Positions 7,496 through 16,823 of a stretch of 64,000 nt of DNA are shown in pieces. This DNA comes from DATKPA01 sp051955985 (GTDB lineage: Bacteria > Planctomycetota > Phycisphaerae > WQYP01). Made by a program: the position numbers and the translations under genes. The notes below the pieces were generated by a model, which was not told the origin of the DNA, did no database searches, and saw only the letters and a program-made list of their open reading frames with translations. The stretch is from the NCBI GenBank assembly GCA_051955985.1, contig JBQCGD010000157.1:34022-98021 (forward strand), in the 5' to 3' direction. Numbering within the stretch: position 1 is the first letter of the stretch; each line of letters begins with the position of its first letter.

Positions 7496-8584
7496 ATGAT
7501 TGTTGGCGTGCCGAAGGAAGTGAAGGCGGATGAGTATCGGATTGGGATGATTCCCGGGGGCGTGGAGATCCTGGTGCGGGCGGGGCACACGGTGCTGGTG
7601 GAGAAGAACGGGGGGGTGGGGTCGGGGATTACCGACGAGGAGTATGAGCGGGTGGGGGCGCAGATTGTCGATTCCGCGGCGGAGGTGTGGAAGCGGGCGG
7701 AGATGGTGGTGAAGGTGAAGGAGCCGATGCCGCAGGAATGGGGGATGATGGAGACGGGGCAGATTGTGCTGACGTATTTTCATTTCGCGGCGGATCGGAA
7801 GTTGATCCAGGCCTGTTTGGACGCGGGGATCGTGGCGGTGGCGTATGAGACGATCAAGGACCGGGGCGGGCGGTTGCCGTGTTTGACGCCGATGAGCGAA
7901 GTGGCGGGGAAGATGAGCATCCAGGAGGGGGCGAAGTATCTCGAGAAGCCGATGATGGGGCGGGGGATTCTGCTCGGCGGCGTGCCGGGCGTGGCGCCGG
8001 CGAACGTGGTGATCCTCGGCGGGGGGGTGGTGGGGCACAACGCGGCGAAGGTGGCCTCCGGGCTGGGGGCGAACGTGACGTTGATGGATGTGAACCTGGA
8101 CCGGCTGCGGTATCTCGATGACGTGATGCCGGCGAACGTGACGACGGTGTATTCCGATCCCCTGACGGTGCGCGAGGCGCTGAAGGATGCGGACCTGGTG
8201 ATCGGGGCGGTGCTGATTCCCGGTGCGCGGGCGCCGCGCCTGGTGACGCGCGAAGATTTGAAGCGGATGAAGAATGGCAGCGTGATCGTGGATGTGGCGA
8301 TCGACCAGGGCGGCTGCGTGGAGACTGCCAGGCCGACGACGCACAAGGACCCGACTTACATTGTGGAAGGGGTGGTGCATTACTGCGTCACCAACATGCC
8401 GGGCGCCGTGGGGCGGACGAGCACGTTTGCCCTCTGCAATGCGACGGCACCCTATGCGCGGGCGATCGCGGATCTCGGCTGGGACAAGGCGGCGGCGACG
8501 GATCCGGGGCTGGCCGAAGGGTTGAACATGCGGGCGGGGCAGATCGCCCACGAGCAGGTGCGGCGGTTCTGGGAGGGGGCATGA
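7496..8584 (+). CDS. ald: alanine dehydrogenase
   Basis: NAD-dependent interconversion of L-alanine with pyruvate and ammonium in the cytoplasm. The residues expected from the Bacillus/Mycobacterium enzymes are present: R15 in KADEYRIGM, K73/K75 in VVKVKEP and H96 in TYFHFAAD. The Rossmann motif VVILGGGVVGHNAAKVASGLGA and the SVIVDVAIDQGGC segment follow. The 362-residue length is slightly short of the usual ~370. The ATG at 7496 has a GGAGG six bases upstream, which decides it over the upstream ATGs. It stands alone between fliN and the prepilin gene. Confidence 0.95.
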   Translation: MIVGVPKEVKADEYRIGMIPGGVEILVRAGHTVLVEKNGGVGSGITDEEYERVGAQIVDSAAEVWKRAEMVVKVKEPMPQEWGMMETGQIVLTYFHFAADRKLIQACLDAGIVAVAYETIKDRGGRLPCLTPMSEVAGKMSIQEGAKYLEKPMMGRGILLGGVPGVAPANVVILGGGVVGHNAAKVASGLGANVTLMDVNLDRLRYLDDVMPANVTTVYSDPLTVREALKDADLVIGAVLIPGARAPRLVTREDLKRMKNGSVIVDVAIDQGGCVETARPTTHKDPTYIVEGVVHYCVTNMPGAVGRTSTFALCNATAPYARAIADLGWDKAAATDPGLAEGLNMRAGQIAHEQVRRFWEGA

Positions 8585-8845
8585 GCGGGCGGCGGGGCAA
8601 GTCCGAAATGCTCGGCATCTGTTAAGAAACGATGAAAATAAGGAGGCGGCACAAACGTCTCCTCGATGGTTTCAAAACACAATCCCGTCCGGCTTTGCGC
8701 CATTGCAGGCGTGCGCTGCGTTTCCGCCGCGGGGGGGCTGCGGCCAGGGTTAGCGCGTTTTTAATCAAATCGAAATCTTGGGAATCGCGCCTCGTGCGAT
8801 CATCCCCGCCTTCCCAACGTCGCGCGTTTTTATATGGAGTCATTG

Positions 8846-9781
8846 ATGCGACTCAAATCCAGGGGATTCACGCTGATTGAGTTGCTGGTGGTGGTCTCCA
8901 TCATTGCCGTGCTGATCGCCATTCTCATCCCGAGCCTTGCCGCGGCGCGCGAGCGGGCGCGTCTTTCGGTCTGCCAGACACGCATGCGTGCCTGGGGGCA
9001 GGGCTTTCATATGTATGCGACGGACTACTCCGATGCGCTGCCTCTGGATGGCGGGGACGGGACGTCGGGCGTGCCGATCGGGAAGTGGGACGACCCCATG
9101 CTCTGGTTCAACGGTGTCACCGCGTACATGGGGACGGGCAGCCTCTCGTATGCCCAGCTTCAGGACAACGCGTGTATTTCGTCGGGAAAGTACAACCTCG
9201 ACCGCCTGGCGAAGATCGGCGCGAACAGCTTTTTTGTGTGCCCCTCGGCGCTGGATGGGCCGGGTAACGCTCTCACAGCCCTGGGGCCGAACCAGCACAC
9301 CGTGGACGACGTGAGCACCTATCCCGGCTTTTTCAACACGTGGGGCTACGTGAGTTTCAAGCCGTTGTTTACAGAGCCGCGTCCGATGCTTCTGTGCTAC
9401 GGCATGAACTCGCAGTTGCGCTCGCTGGATTACAGCCAGTGGAACAAGCTTTATCCAGCGCCGTCGTTTGGGCCGGGGGACATTTCGAAGATGTCGCGCC
9501 TCTACCCGAACGGGCTGGTGGCGTTGATGGCGGAAAAGCGCATCCGGCCGGACGAACTTCCCCCGACTGACGCGAATTACGACAAGAATTCGCTGGCGCA
9601 AAGCAAGGTGACGGCGACGCGTTTTGCCGCGCGGCACTACAAGGGGGGCAACATCACGTATGCCGACGGGCACGTGGAGTGGCAGAGCAACAAGGTGATT
9701 GCCAACCCGTTCAAGGCGTTCAAGCTGAATTACTACAACTTGCCGAACATCGTCATCTGGAATCCCTCCAACATGAACTGA
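8846..9781 (+). CDS. prepilin-type secreted protein (DUF1559/H-X9-DG class)
   Basis: 311 residues. The N-terminus MRLKSRG followed by FTLIELLVVVSIIAVLIAI is a type IV prepilin leader, to be cut after Gly7 with Glu at +5. The hydrophobic helix is followed by a globular part. The end carries FAARHYKGGNITYADGHVEW, the histidine and DG motif typical of planctomycete prepilin-like proteins. These are found in large families in planctomycetes and presumably form pseudopilins or cell-surface structures. GGAG lies six bases before the ATG at 8846. No prepilin peptidase or ATPase gene is nearby. Confidence 0.88.
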   Translation: MRLKSRGFTLIELLVVVSIIAVLIAILIPSLAAARERARLSVCQTRMRAWGQGFHMYATDYSDALPLDGGDGTSGVPIGKWDDPMLWFNGVTAYMGTGSLSYAQLQDNACISSGKYNLDRLAKIGANSFFVCPSALDGPGNALTALGPNQHTVDDVSTYPGFFNTWGYVSFKPLFTEPRPMLLCYGMNSQLRSLDYSQWNKLYPAPSFGPGDISKMSRLYPNGLVALMAEKRIRPDELPPTDANYDKNSLAQSKVTATRFAARHYKGGNITYADGHVEWQSNKVIANPFKAFKLNYYNLPNIVIWNPSNMN

Positions 9782-9933
9782 CGCGTTTTGCTTACGCAAC
9801 GTTCATCAAAAATATGCGCGTCCTCAACGATTGTGCGGAACATTTCTTAACCCGGATTGAAACGAATGCCTGGTGCAGCGATTTCCGCTGGAGATCGCCG
9901 GGCTTCCTGTTCTTGTTGCATGAAAGGCTGCCC

Positions 9934-12900
9934 GTGAAGAACCAGACTTCCCGTATCGTCCCCGCCCTGGCCGCTGCGGCCCTCGCCCTGGCGGTGCAGA
10001 GCGCGTTTGCCGATCCCGGCGTTTCCTACAGCGGCGGCACCTACACGCAGGATTTCAACTCGTTCAACACCCTGGGCAACATGCCGCCGGTGACGTTCGG
10101 GTCGCTTTCGTTGAACCCGATCGTCATCGGCCCGACGCCGGTCGGTTCGGCGCCGATCGATCTCACCGGCCCGTCTGCCGACGGCAACCTTCCGCAAATC
10201 TCCGGGCTGACCGGCTGGTATGCGGACAGCTTCGGCGGGAACAGCTCTGCCCTCACCTACGAAGTGGACGACGGCAGCAGCGTGAACGTCGGCCTCAAGG
10301 GTTATTTTGATCCCGCCCAGCAAAGCGCGGGCAACAACCTGGCGATCGGCGCGCTGACCGGCTCGGCGAGCGGCAACGTGGTCTTCGGCGTACGCCTCGT
10401 GAACACCGGCAGCACCACGCTCAATGCAATCTCCCTTTCCTACACCGGCGAACTTTTTCACGAGGATGCAGGGCCCAAGACGCTCCTCTTCGGGTATACC
10501 GTCGATCCGACCGGCACGGCCTCGATCCCGAGCAGCAACCTTACCGCCGTCGGCAGCCTGAACGTCACCGGCTTCGACACCGGCCTGCCCGGGGCGGTCG
10601 CCAACTCTCCTTCCTCCACGAAGAACCTCAGCGTCATCAACCTCCCGCTGGCCACCGCGTGGGCGCCCAACCAGGCGCTCTGGCTCACTTGGACGGCAAG
10701 TTCCGCGGGCGGCGGGCAGGGGCTGGGGATCGACAATCTCTCCTTCAGTGCCAGCAACGTCACCGTCTTCTCCGCCCTCACCTGGAGCCACGCCAGCGAC
10801 GGCAACTGGAACACCACCGACGTGAACTGGAAAGACAGCTCGAACACGTCAACGTCCTTTGCGAACAACAACAACGTCGTGTTCGGCGACCTGGCAGCGA
10901 ACGCCACGATCACCGTCGATCCCGCCGGCGTCACCATTCAGCAGAGCGCCAACATCACCAACAACAGCGCGACGACGTACACCTTCACCGGTGGCTCCAT
11001 CGGCGGCACTTCGGCGTCGCTCAACATCAACGGCAGCGGCACGGTGAAGCTCACTTCGCCGAACACCTACGGACTCGCCACCAACGTGAATGCCGGCACG
11101 CTCGTCGTCAGCAGCGATAACCAGCTCGGCGCCTCCACCGCAACGGTGACCCTGAACGGCGGCACGCTCAAGCTGGCGGGCCCGATCGATTCCAGCAATC
11201 GCGTGCTCACGGTCAGCGAGGCCGGCGCGACGATCAATCTCAACGGCTTCAACGCACTGTTCGGCGCCAGCTCGGCGAACATCGCCCGCGTCAACGGCGT
11301 TCTGACGGTGACCGGCGGCGGCAATCTCGATCTCGGGGCGGCTCCTGCATTCGCCACCTCGGGCAAGGCTCCCTACGGCTCGCTGACCATCGATGCCGGC
11401 AATTCGGTCACGATCCACGGGAACGGCCGCTCCAGCGCGATCGACATGTACGCGGGCGGCGTGCTCAACGGCGATCTCATCCTGGACAACACGCCCGTCG
11501 GCTCCCGTTTCAACTTCAATTCGCCGGGGGATTCGACCCTCGGTGTTGATCACAACGGCGATTCGAAGTTCACAGGCACGGGGCGGCTCCTGGTCATGAA
11601 CGGCAGCGGCTGGGTCAACGTCAGCAACACCACGGTGCCGACGTGGCAACTCGACACCACCGGCACGGTGATCTCGAACACGTCAAAGACCTACGCGGCG
11701 GAAATTGACGTGAACGTCGTGCTCAATGCGGGCAACCATCCCTTTACCCCGGTGGACGTCATCACGGCGGATTTCACCAACAACAACCCGAACCCGACCA
11801 ACTCCTTCGTCACCGCCATGGGCGGCACGAAGATCGGATCGCAAGGGCACGGCCCCAGCTTTTCCAACCTGATCATCAAGGGCGTCATCTCGGGCAACTC
11901 GGACATCCAGATCGGCAACGACTACAAGGGCGGCGGCAGCGGCGACATGACCTGGTACGCCCACAACACCTACGCCGGCACGACGATGATCGACGGCGGC
12001 GGCGGGCTCTACACCGCGATCGATGACGCCCTCCCCACCACCACCAACGTCGTCTTCGGCGCCATCTTCAGCAAGACGGAGGGGCTGGTCGATCTCGACG
12101 GCCACAGCCAGCACGTGCAGTCCATTTCCGTCGCGCTCGGCTCCAACACCCCCCAGGGGTGGATCATCCAGAACAGCGGCCCGAGCGATGCAACGCTTTA
12201 CATCACCGGCAACAACACCCCGCTCAATCCGTACGTCGGCCTCCTCAACGACGGCGGCCAGAACACCGACGGCACCGTGGGCACCCACACCCTCGCCCTT
12301 TCCAAGAGCGGCAACGGCATACTTGTCCTCGGCGAATATGTCTATGCCGACCATACCACCACCAGCAATTACAGCGGCGGCACCACCGTCAGCGGCGGCA
12401 CCCTGGAAATTGCATTCGACGGCGCCCTGGGCGCGCCCACCGGCAACCTCACGATGGACGGCGGCACCCTCTCCGTCCGCAACCCGTTCTTCATCGGCTC
12501 GCCCGACGGCACCGAATCCACCGTCTCCTTCTCTTCCGATCGACCGCTCACCGTCACCTCCAACGGCGGCACGATCCTCACGCCGGCGTTCAATGCCACG
12601 CTGCAGGCTTCCAGCAGCACCGTCTCGCTCGTCGAACCGGTGACCCTCTCCGGCAACGGCGGATACCACTGGGGCGGCACGCTGCAGTACACCGGCGCGC
12701 CCGGCAGCAGCCTCACCATCAATGGCGGCTCTGGCAGCGTCGTCGTCACCGGGAGTGCCGCCGTCCAGGCGAATGCAGGCTCGACCATCCTCGTTGGCGG
12801 CGCCTCTGACCCGTTCACCGATTCTTCCAACGCGAACGCCCACGTGGCGGTCATCAGCGATGGGCTCGTGCGGTTCACCAGTGGCGCGAAGGCGGTTTCC

Positions 12901-13611
12901 GCACTCTCCGGCACCGGCGCCGTGCAGATCGATGCGGGCGCGACCCTCACCTCCGATGGGGCGCAGGTCGCAACTCTCCTCGTCGACGGCACGCAGGTGA
13001 TCCGGCCCAATGCGACCGCCGCCGGCACTTCCAAGGTCAACGCGCTGACCCTCGCGGGCGGCTCCGGCAACTGGATCGGCCACCTCGAGCTTTCCGGAAA
13101 CAAGCTGATCGTCGAAGCCGCGTCGAAGGCCACTGCGATGGCGACTCTCCAGGAACAGATTGCTTACGGCGGCTCGAACGCCGCCGGCATCACCAGCAGC
13201 GGCTTGGGCGCCAACTTCGCCCTTGCCGTAATGGACAACGGCATCCTCGGCAAGAGCACGTTCGGCGGCGTGGCGGTTGATGCCGGCTCGATCCTGGTGT
13301 CGCCCGAATTGCTCGGCGATTCGAACGCCGATGGAAAAGTCGATCTCACCGATCTCTCCACCGTCCTCAACCACTTCGGCGTCGCCACGTCGGCCTGGAC
13401 CTCCGGCAACTTCGACGGCGGCGCCACCATCGATCTCACCGACCTCTCCAACGTGCTGAATAACTTCGGCGTCACCAACGCGAACGCCTCGGATCTGCCC
13501 GCCGCGCTCGCCTCCAGCGGCGGCGCCATCACCGCAACGCCGGAGCCCGGTTCGCTGGCGCTCGCCGGCCTCGGTGCCGTTGCTCTCCTCCGTCGCCGCA
13601 AGCGAGCCTAA
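9934..13611 (+). CDS. secreted autotransporter-type beta-strand repeat protein with dockerin-like and PEP-CTERM tail
   Basis: 1225 residues from a GTG at 9934 with GAAAGG before it. A signal peptide (about 1-27, ending SAFAD) is followed by an N-terminal domain with TYTQDFNSFNTLG. The long middle carries autotransporter-associated beta-strand repeats, recognisable as SGGTTVSGGTLEIAFDGALG, NAGTLVVSSDNQLG and similar. Around residues 1126-1185 are two calcium-binding dockerin-like repeats (GDSNADGKVDLTDLSTVLNH and GNFDGGATIDLTDLSNVLNN). The last ~25 residues are a PEP-CTERM sorting signal: TPEPGSLALAGLGAVALL, then RRRKRA. It is probably a surface or matrix protein cleaved by an exosortase-like enzyme. 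A strong terminator follows. The frame is open further upstream, but only the GTG places a signal peptide at the N-terminus. Confidence 0.88.
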   Translation: MKNQTSRIVPALAAAALALAVQSAFADPGVSYSGGTYTQDFNSFNTLGNMPPVTFGSLSLNPIVIGPTPVGSAPIDLTGPSADGNLPQISGLTGWYADSFGGNSSALTYEVDDGSSVNVGLKGYFDPAQQSAGNNLAIGALTGSASGNVVFGVRLVNTGSTTLNAISLSYTGELFHEDAGPKTLLFGYTVDPTGTASIPSSNLTAVGSLNVTGFDTGLPGAVANSPSSTKNLSVINLPLATAWAPNQALWLTWTASSAGGGQGLGIDNLSFSASNVTVFSALTWSHASDGNWNTTDVNWKDSSNTSTSFANNNNVVFGDLAANATITVDPAGVTIQQSANITNNSATTYTFTGGSIGGTSASLNINGSGTVKLTSPNTYGLATNVNAGTLVVSSDNQLGASTATVTLNGGTLKLAGPIDSSNRVLTVSEAGATINLNGFNALFGASSANIARVNGVLTVTGGGNLDLGAAPAFATSGKAPYGSLTIDAGNSVTIHGNGRSSAIDMYAGGVLNGDLILDNTPVGSRFNFNSPGDSTLGVDHNGDSKFTGTGRLLVMNGSGWVNVSNTTVPTWQLDTTGTVISNTSKTYAAEIDVNVVLNAGNHPFTPVDVITADFTNNNPNPTNSFVTAMGGTKIGSQGHGPSFSNLIIKGVISGNSDIQIGNDYKGGGSGDMTWYAHNTYAGTTMIDGGGGLYTAIDDALPTTTNVVFGAIFSKTEGLVDLDGHSQHVQSISVALGSNTPQGWIIQNSGPSDATLYITGNNTPLNPYVGLLNDGGQNTDGTVGTHTLALSKSGNGILVLGEYVYADHTTTSNYSGGTTVSGGTLEIAFDGALGAPTGNLTMDGGTLSVRNPFFIGSPDGTESTVSFSSDRPLTVTSNGGTILTPAFNATLQASSSTVSLVEPVTLSGNGGYHWGGTLQYTGAPGSSLTINGGSGSVVVTGSAAVQANAGSTILVGGASDPFTDSSNANAHVAVISDGLVRFTSGAKAVSALSGTGAVQIDAGATLTSDGAQVATLLVDGTQVIRPNATAAGTSKVNALTLAGGSGNWIGHLELSGNKLIVEAASKATAMATLQEQIAYGGSNAAGITSSGLGANFALAVMDNGILGKSTFGGVAVDAGSILVSPELLGDSNADGKVDLTDLSTVLNHFGVATSAWTSGNFDGGATIDLTDLSNVLNNFGVTNANASDLPAALASSGGAITATPEPGSLALAGLGAVALLRRRKRA

Positions 13612-13640
13612 GCGCTCCACCCGAAACACTCACTCCTCAC

Positions 13641-13679
13641 ATGCACCCCTGCGGACCCTCCCGCAGGGGTGCATGTTTT
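13641..13679 (+). terminator. intrinsic terminator of the 9934-13611 gene
   Basis: A perfect 14-bp stem, atgcacccctgcgg (13641-13654) pairing with ccgcaggggtgcat (13661-13674), is followed by a run of T. Confidence 0.9.
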
Positions 13680-13744
13680 TGCGCTGCAATGAACCTTGCC
13701 CCGGTTCCAGCGTATTGAAATGCAGGGGGTGGATGGAGGGACGC

Positions 13745-14548
13745 ATGGTGCCGGCAATCGCGGTCATTGTGCTTTTCCTGCTGGGCCTCGTCGTAAGCCG
13801 GCGCATGGGGCGCGGTTCCTGGTGGTGGGTTCCCTTCGCCGGTTCACTGGCAGTGGTGTCGCTGGTGATGGTCGGGCATCGCTCGATGGGCCTTTCGGTG
13901 GTGGCGCCCTTTTCGTGGTTGATCGCGCCGGACGTCAGCCCATACCTGATGGCCTTCACCATTCCGCTGCTGCTCTCCACGCTGATCGTCAGGCTCCGCC
14001 AGCCGCGGAAAAAGGCGATGGTCACGGTCTTCATGCTGTTCATGGGGTGCGCTTATTCGCTCCTTCCGGTCGCATGCCCCGCCCTTGCCCGCGCCTCTCT
14101 GCTGTCCACCCCCACGCGATTTGACGCTCACGGCGTTTGCCTGCAATCCCACGGCTACACCTGCGGCCCGGCATCGGCGGTCACCTGTCTTCGCACGCTG
14201 GGGATTTCGTGTGAGGAAGGCCCTCTCGCCGCAGCGGCGCGTTCCGGTCCTCTCGTCGGCACCGATCCGCTGCTGCTGGAGCGCGCGATCAACAATTCCG
14301 CAGCCGGAACAAGCGTCCGGTGCGGCTACCGCGTCGCAACTTCCCTCGAAGGCGTGCGCACCCCGTTCATCGCCACGATGTGGATTCCGCACGTCGGCGG
14401 CCATTACGTGGCGGTTCTCGATGTCTCCAAAAACAAAGTCATCGTCGGCGATCCGCTCGACGGCCGCTGCGTGTGGGACCGGCGGGATTTTGAAAACGAC
14501 TGGCGCGGCGGCGTGCACGAATTCACGTGCCGCCCCCGCCTCCCCTAG
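13745..14548 (+). CDS. C39-like cysteine peptidase with N-terminal membrane segments
   Basis: 267 residues. About four hydrophobic segments occupy residues 1-115. A C39-type papain-like domain follows: Gln134 and Cys140 in VCLQSHGYTCGPASAVTCL, His220 in VGGHYVAVLDV and Asp236 in IVGDPLDG, the expected catalytic set. C39 domains normally cleave double-glycine leaders in bacteriocin exporters. Here there is no ABC transporter, so the substrate is unknown. The ATG at 13745 has GGAGG five bases upstream. It converges with the hybrid kinase gene and overlaps its end by 4 bp. Confidence 0.8.
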   Translation: MVPAIAVIVLFLLGLVVSRRMGRGSWWWVPFAGSLAVVSLVMVGHRSMGLSVVAPFSWLIAPDVSPYLMAFTIPLLLSTLIVRLRQPRKKAMVTVFMLFMGCAYSLLPVACPALARASLLSTPTRFDAHGVCLQSHGYTCGPASAVTCLRTLGISCEEGPLAAAARSGPLVGTDPLLLERAINNSAAGTSVRCGYRVATSLEGVRTPFIATMWIPHVGGHYVAVLDVSKNKVIVGDPLDGRCVWDRRDFENDWRGGVHEFTCRPRLP

Positions 14549-16725
14549 CCCGCCACCTCTTCGATGGCCCGGCTCAGCGCTTCGATGTTCACCGGCTTGG
14601 TGAGATGCGCCGCAAACCCCGCCACCATGGAACGCCGCACGTCGTCATCCATCCCGAAGCCGGAAACCGCAATCGCCGGGGTCGGCTTCGCGAACTTCGC
14701 GTCTTTCAGGAAGTCCATGCCCGATCCGTCCGGCAGGCCGACATCGGAGATCACCAGGTCGAACGACTGCTCCCCGGTGAGGCGCACTGCGTCCTTCACC
14801 GTCGTCGTCAGCACCGGCATGTGGCCGAGCAGCTTCAAAATCCGCAGCATCACCGCCGCGCTGTCCGGATGATCTTCCAGCAGCAGGATTCGCAGCGACC
14901 GCGTCGCCTCGCCGCTCTTCAGCCCTGCCTCGCGGTCGCCGTTCGTTTTCTCCGGGACCGCCAGCGTCGGCAGGCTCATGACGAACGTCGCCCCCTTGCC
15001 TGCGCCGGCGCTCTCGACCAGGATCGACCCGCCGTGCAGCTCCGTCAGGTTCTTCGTGATCGCCAGCCCCAGCCCCAGCCCCCCCAGCATTCGCCCTCGC
15101 TCGCTCTGTTCAAACGCGTCGAAGACAGTCGGAAGAAACTTCTCCTCGATGCCGATGCCCGTGTCGCTGATGGCAATCACCAGCAGGCGCTTGTCGTCGC
15201 TCGTCACGTTCCGCGATTCGATCGTGATCGCGCCGCCCGAAGGCGTGAATTTGATCGCGTTTTTGAGCAGGTTCCAGAACATCTGCCGCAGCCGCGCAGG
15301 ATCGGCCTCCACCATGTGCTCGCGCGCTTCGAGCCGCAGCGTGCAGTTGAGCTTTTTCTCCAGCGCCTCGCCGCTGAATAGTTCGTATACGTCGCGCAGC
15401 GCGGCATGGGCGTCCACGGCCTGCAACTGGAGCTGCAGCTTGCCCTTGGCAATGCGCGTGAGATCCAGCATGTCGTCGATCAACCGTGCCTCGAGCTCCA
15501 CGTTCCGCCGCAGCACCCGCAGGTCCGCCTGCACCGATTCCGGCAGGCTCGCATCCTTCTGCATCGTGCTGATCAGGCCGAGCACCGGGGTCAGCGGCGT
15601 GCGCAGCTCGTGCGACAGCACCGCCACAAAGCGGTCTTTCGCCTGATTGGCCTGCTTCGCCTCCTGGTAAAGGCGGGCGTTGTCGATCGCAAGCCCCGCC
15701 CGCGCGGCGAGGTCTTCGAGCAGCAGAAGATCGCTCGAGGTGTAACGCTTCATGGAGTTCGCCGCGATGAACGTGATCACCCCGTACGTGCGATCCTGCG
15801 CCTTGAGCGGTGCCATGATCACGTCGTTGAGCCCCACCTCCCGCAGGATGCGCAGGTGTTCCTCGTCCACCGCCGCCCCCACCAGCATTTCGTCCGTGAT
15901 GTTCGCGTGGAGTTCCGCGGCCCCCCGCTTGATCACCCCAGGCACGCCCCGGTCCGAGGCGGGGTTCGGCGGATATCTCTTCCCGATCTCCCACGCCCAT
16001 TTCACCTTCTCCGGATCGCTGTGCGCCACCGCCACCCGGCGGATGCTTCCATCCTCGTCGGCAAGATCCACGGTGCACCAGTCCGCCAGGTCGGGAATCG
16101 CCAGCTTCGCCACCGTCGTCAGCGTCGCTTCGTAATCAAGCGAGGACGCCAGCGCGATCGAGGCGTCCGCCAGGAACCGGTGACGGCGCTCGCTCGCTTC
16201 CGCCTCCGCCCGCAGTTGCATCTGCCGGCGGTGCGAAAGGGCATTGTCGATCGCAGCCGACGCCAGCGACGACAGCGCCTCGCCGATGGAAATCTCCCCC
16301 GGCTCGAAATGCCGCAGCGTGCGGTAATACAGCACGAGCGTGCCCAGGTAATTTGTCCGCGCGCGAAGCGGAAACACCATCATCGAGCGGATCCCCTCCC
16401 GTTGGTACACGCTCCGCCGGAATGCGAGCGCCGAATCCTGTTGGACGTCGTGCACGATGATCGGCCCCCCGAGCAGCTCGTTCCCCTGCCCTCCCGGAAG
16501 CTGCGACCTCACGAATTCCTCCGAAAGATTCGAAGACGAAGCGACTTTCCAGATGTCGGTAATTTCATCCCGCTGCCACACCGCGTAAGCGTCCGCCGCG
16601 ATCAGCTCCCGGGAAAACTGCAGCACTTTCGGAAGCACCAGGCCTGGATCCGGAGATGTAATCAGGTTGGAAGCGGCCCGCGCCAGCAGCGCCGTGTGCT
16701 CGTCTCCCATCGACATATTGCTCAT
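14545..16725 (-). CDS. GAF-domain hybrid sensor histidine kinase with receiver
   Basis: 726 residues, no membrane segment, so a cytoplasmic sensor. The order is GAF 1 (about 10-165), GAF 2 (about 185-355), DHp with phospho-acceptor His372 in LSHELRTPLTP, and an ATPase domain with the N-box MFWNLLKNAIKFTPSGG (482-498), ISDTGIGI and GLGLGLAITKN. A C-terminal receiver follows, with Glu617/Asp618, phospho-acceptor Asp661 in VISDVGLPDGSGMD and Lys710 in LTKPVN. The receiver at the C-terminus suggests a phosphorelay or self-regulation. No output gene is adjacent. The lactonase-type gene lies 98 bp upstream on the same strand. Confidence 0.93.
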   Translation of the reverse strand: MSNMSMGDEHTALLARAASNLITSPDPGLVLPKVLQFSRELIAADAYAVWQRDEITDIWKVASSSNLSEEFVRSQLPGGQGNELLGGPIIVHDVQQDSALAFRRSVYQREGIRSMMVFPLRARTNYLGTLVLYYRTLRHFEPGEISIGEALSSLASAAIDNALSHRRQMQLRAEAEASERRHRFLADASIALASSLDYEATLTTVAKLAIPDLADWCTVDLADEDGSIRRVAVAHSDPEKVKWAWEIGKRYPPNPASDRGVPGVIKRGAAELHANITDEMLVGAAVDEEHLRILREVGLNDVIMAPLKAQDRTYGVITFIAANSMKRYTSSDLLLLEDLAARAGLAIDNARLYQEAKQANQAKDRFVAVLSHELRTPLTPVLGLISTMQKDASLPESVQADLRVLRRNVELEARLIDDMLDLTRIAKGKLQLQLQAVDAHAALRDVYELFSGEALEKKLNCTLRLEAREHMVEADPARLRQMFWNLLKNAIKFTPSGGAITIESRNVTSDDKRLLVIAISDTGIGIEEKFLPTVFDAFEQSERGRMLGGLGLGLAITKNLTELHGGSILVESAGAGKGATFVMSLPTLAVPEKTNGDREAGLKSGEATRSLRILLLEDHPDSAAVMLRILKLLGHMPVLTTTVKDAVRLTGEQSFDLVISDVGLPDGSGMDFLKDAKFAKPTPAIAVSGFGMDDDVRRSMVAGFAAHLTKPVNIEALSRAIEEVAG

Positions 16726-16823
16726 TCTCCCGCGCCTCGAAGAAATGTCTCCTTGCCTTTTATCCTAGCGGGCGAATCGCCTCCAGTTAAGCAAATTGCA
16801 GTACGTACTTGCCCGGATGCGCT

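Noticed and set aside
6815..8551. 578-codon reverse frame opposite fliN and ald
   Set aside because: Arg/His/Pro-rich composition and no motifs; both genes beneath it are well supported on the forward strand.
11683..13629. 648-codon reverse frame opposite the beta-strand repeat gene
   Set aside because: Gly/Val/Ala-rich shadow of a strongly supported secreted protein gene with its own terminator.
13745..14548. Bacteriocin exporter
   Set aside because: The C39-like domain has the catalytic residues, but there is no ABC ATPase or precursor peptide gene nearby.
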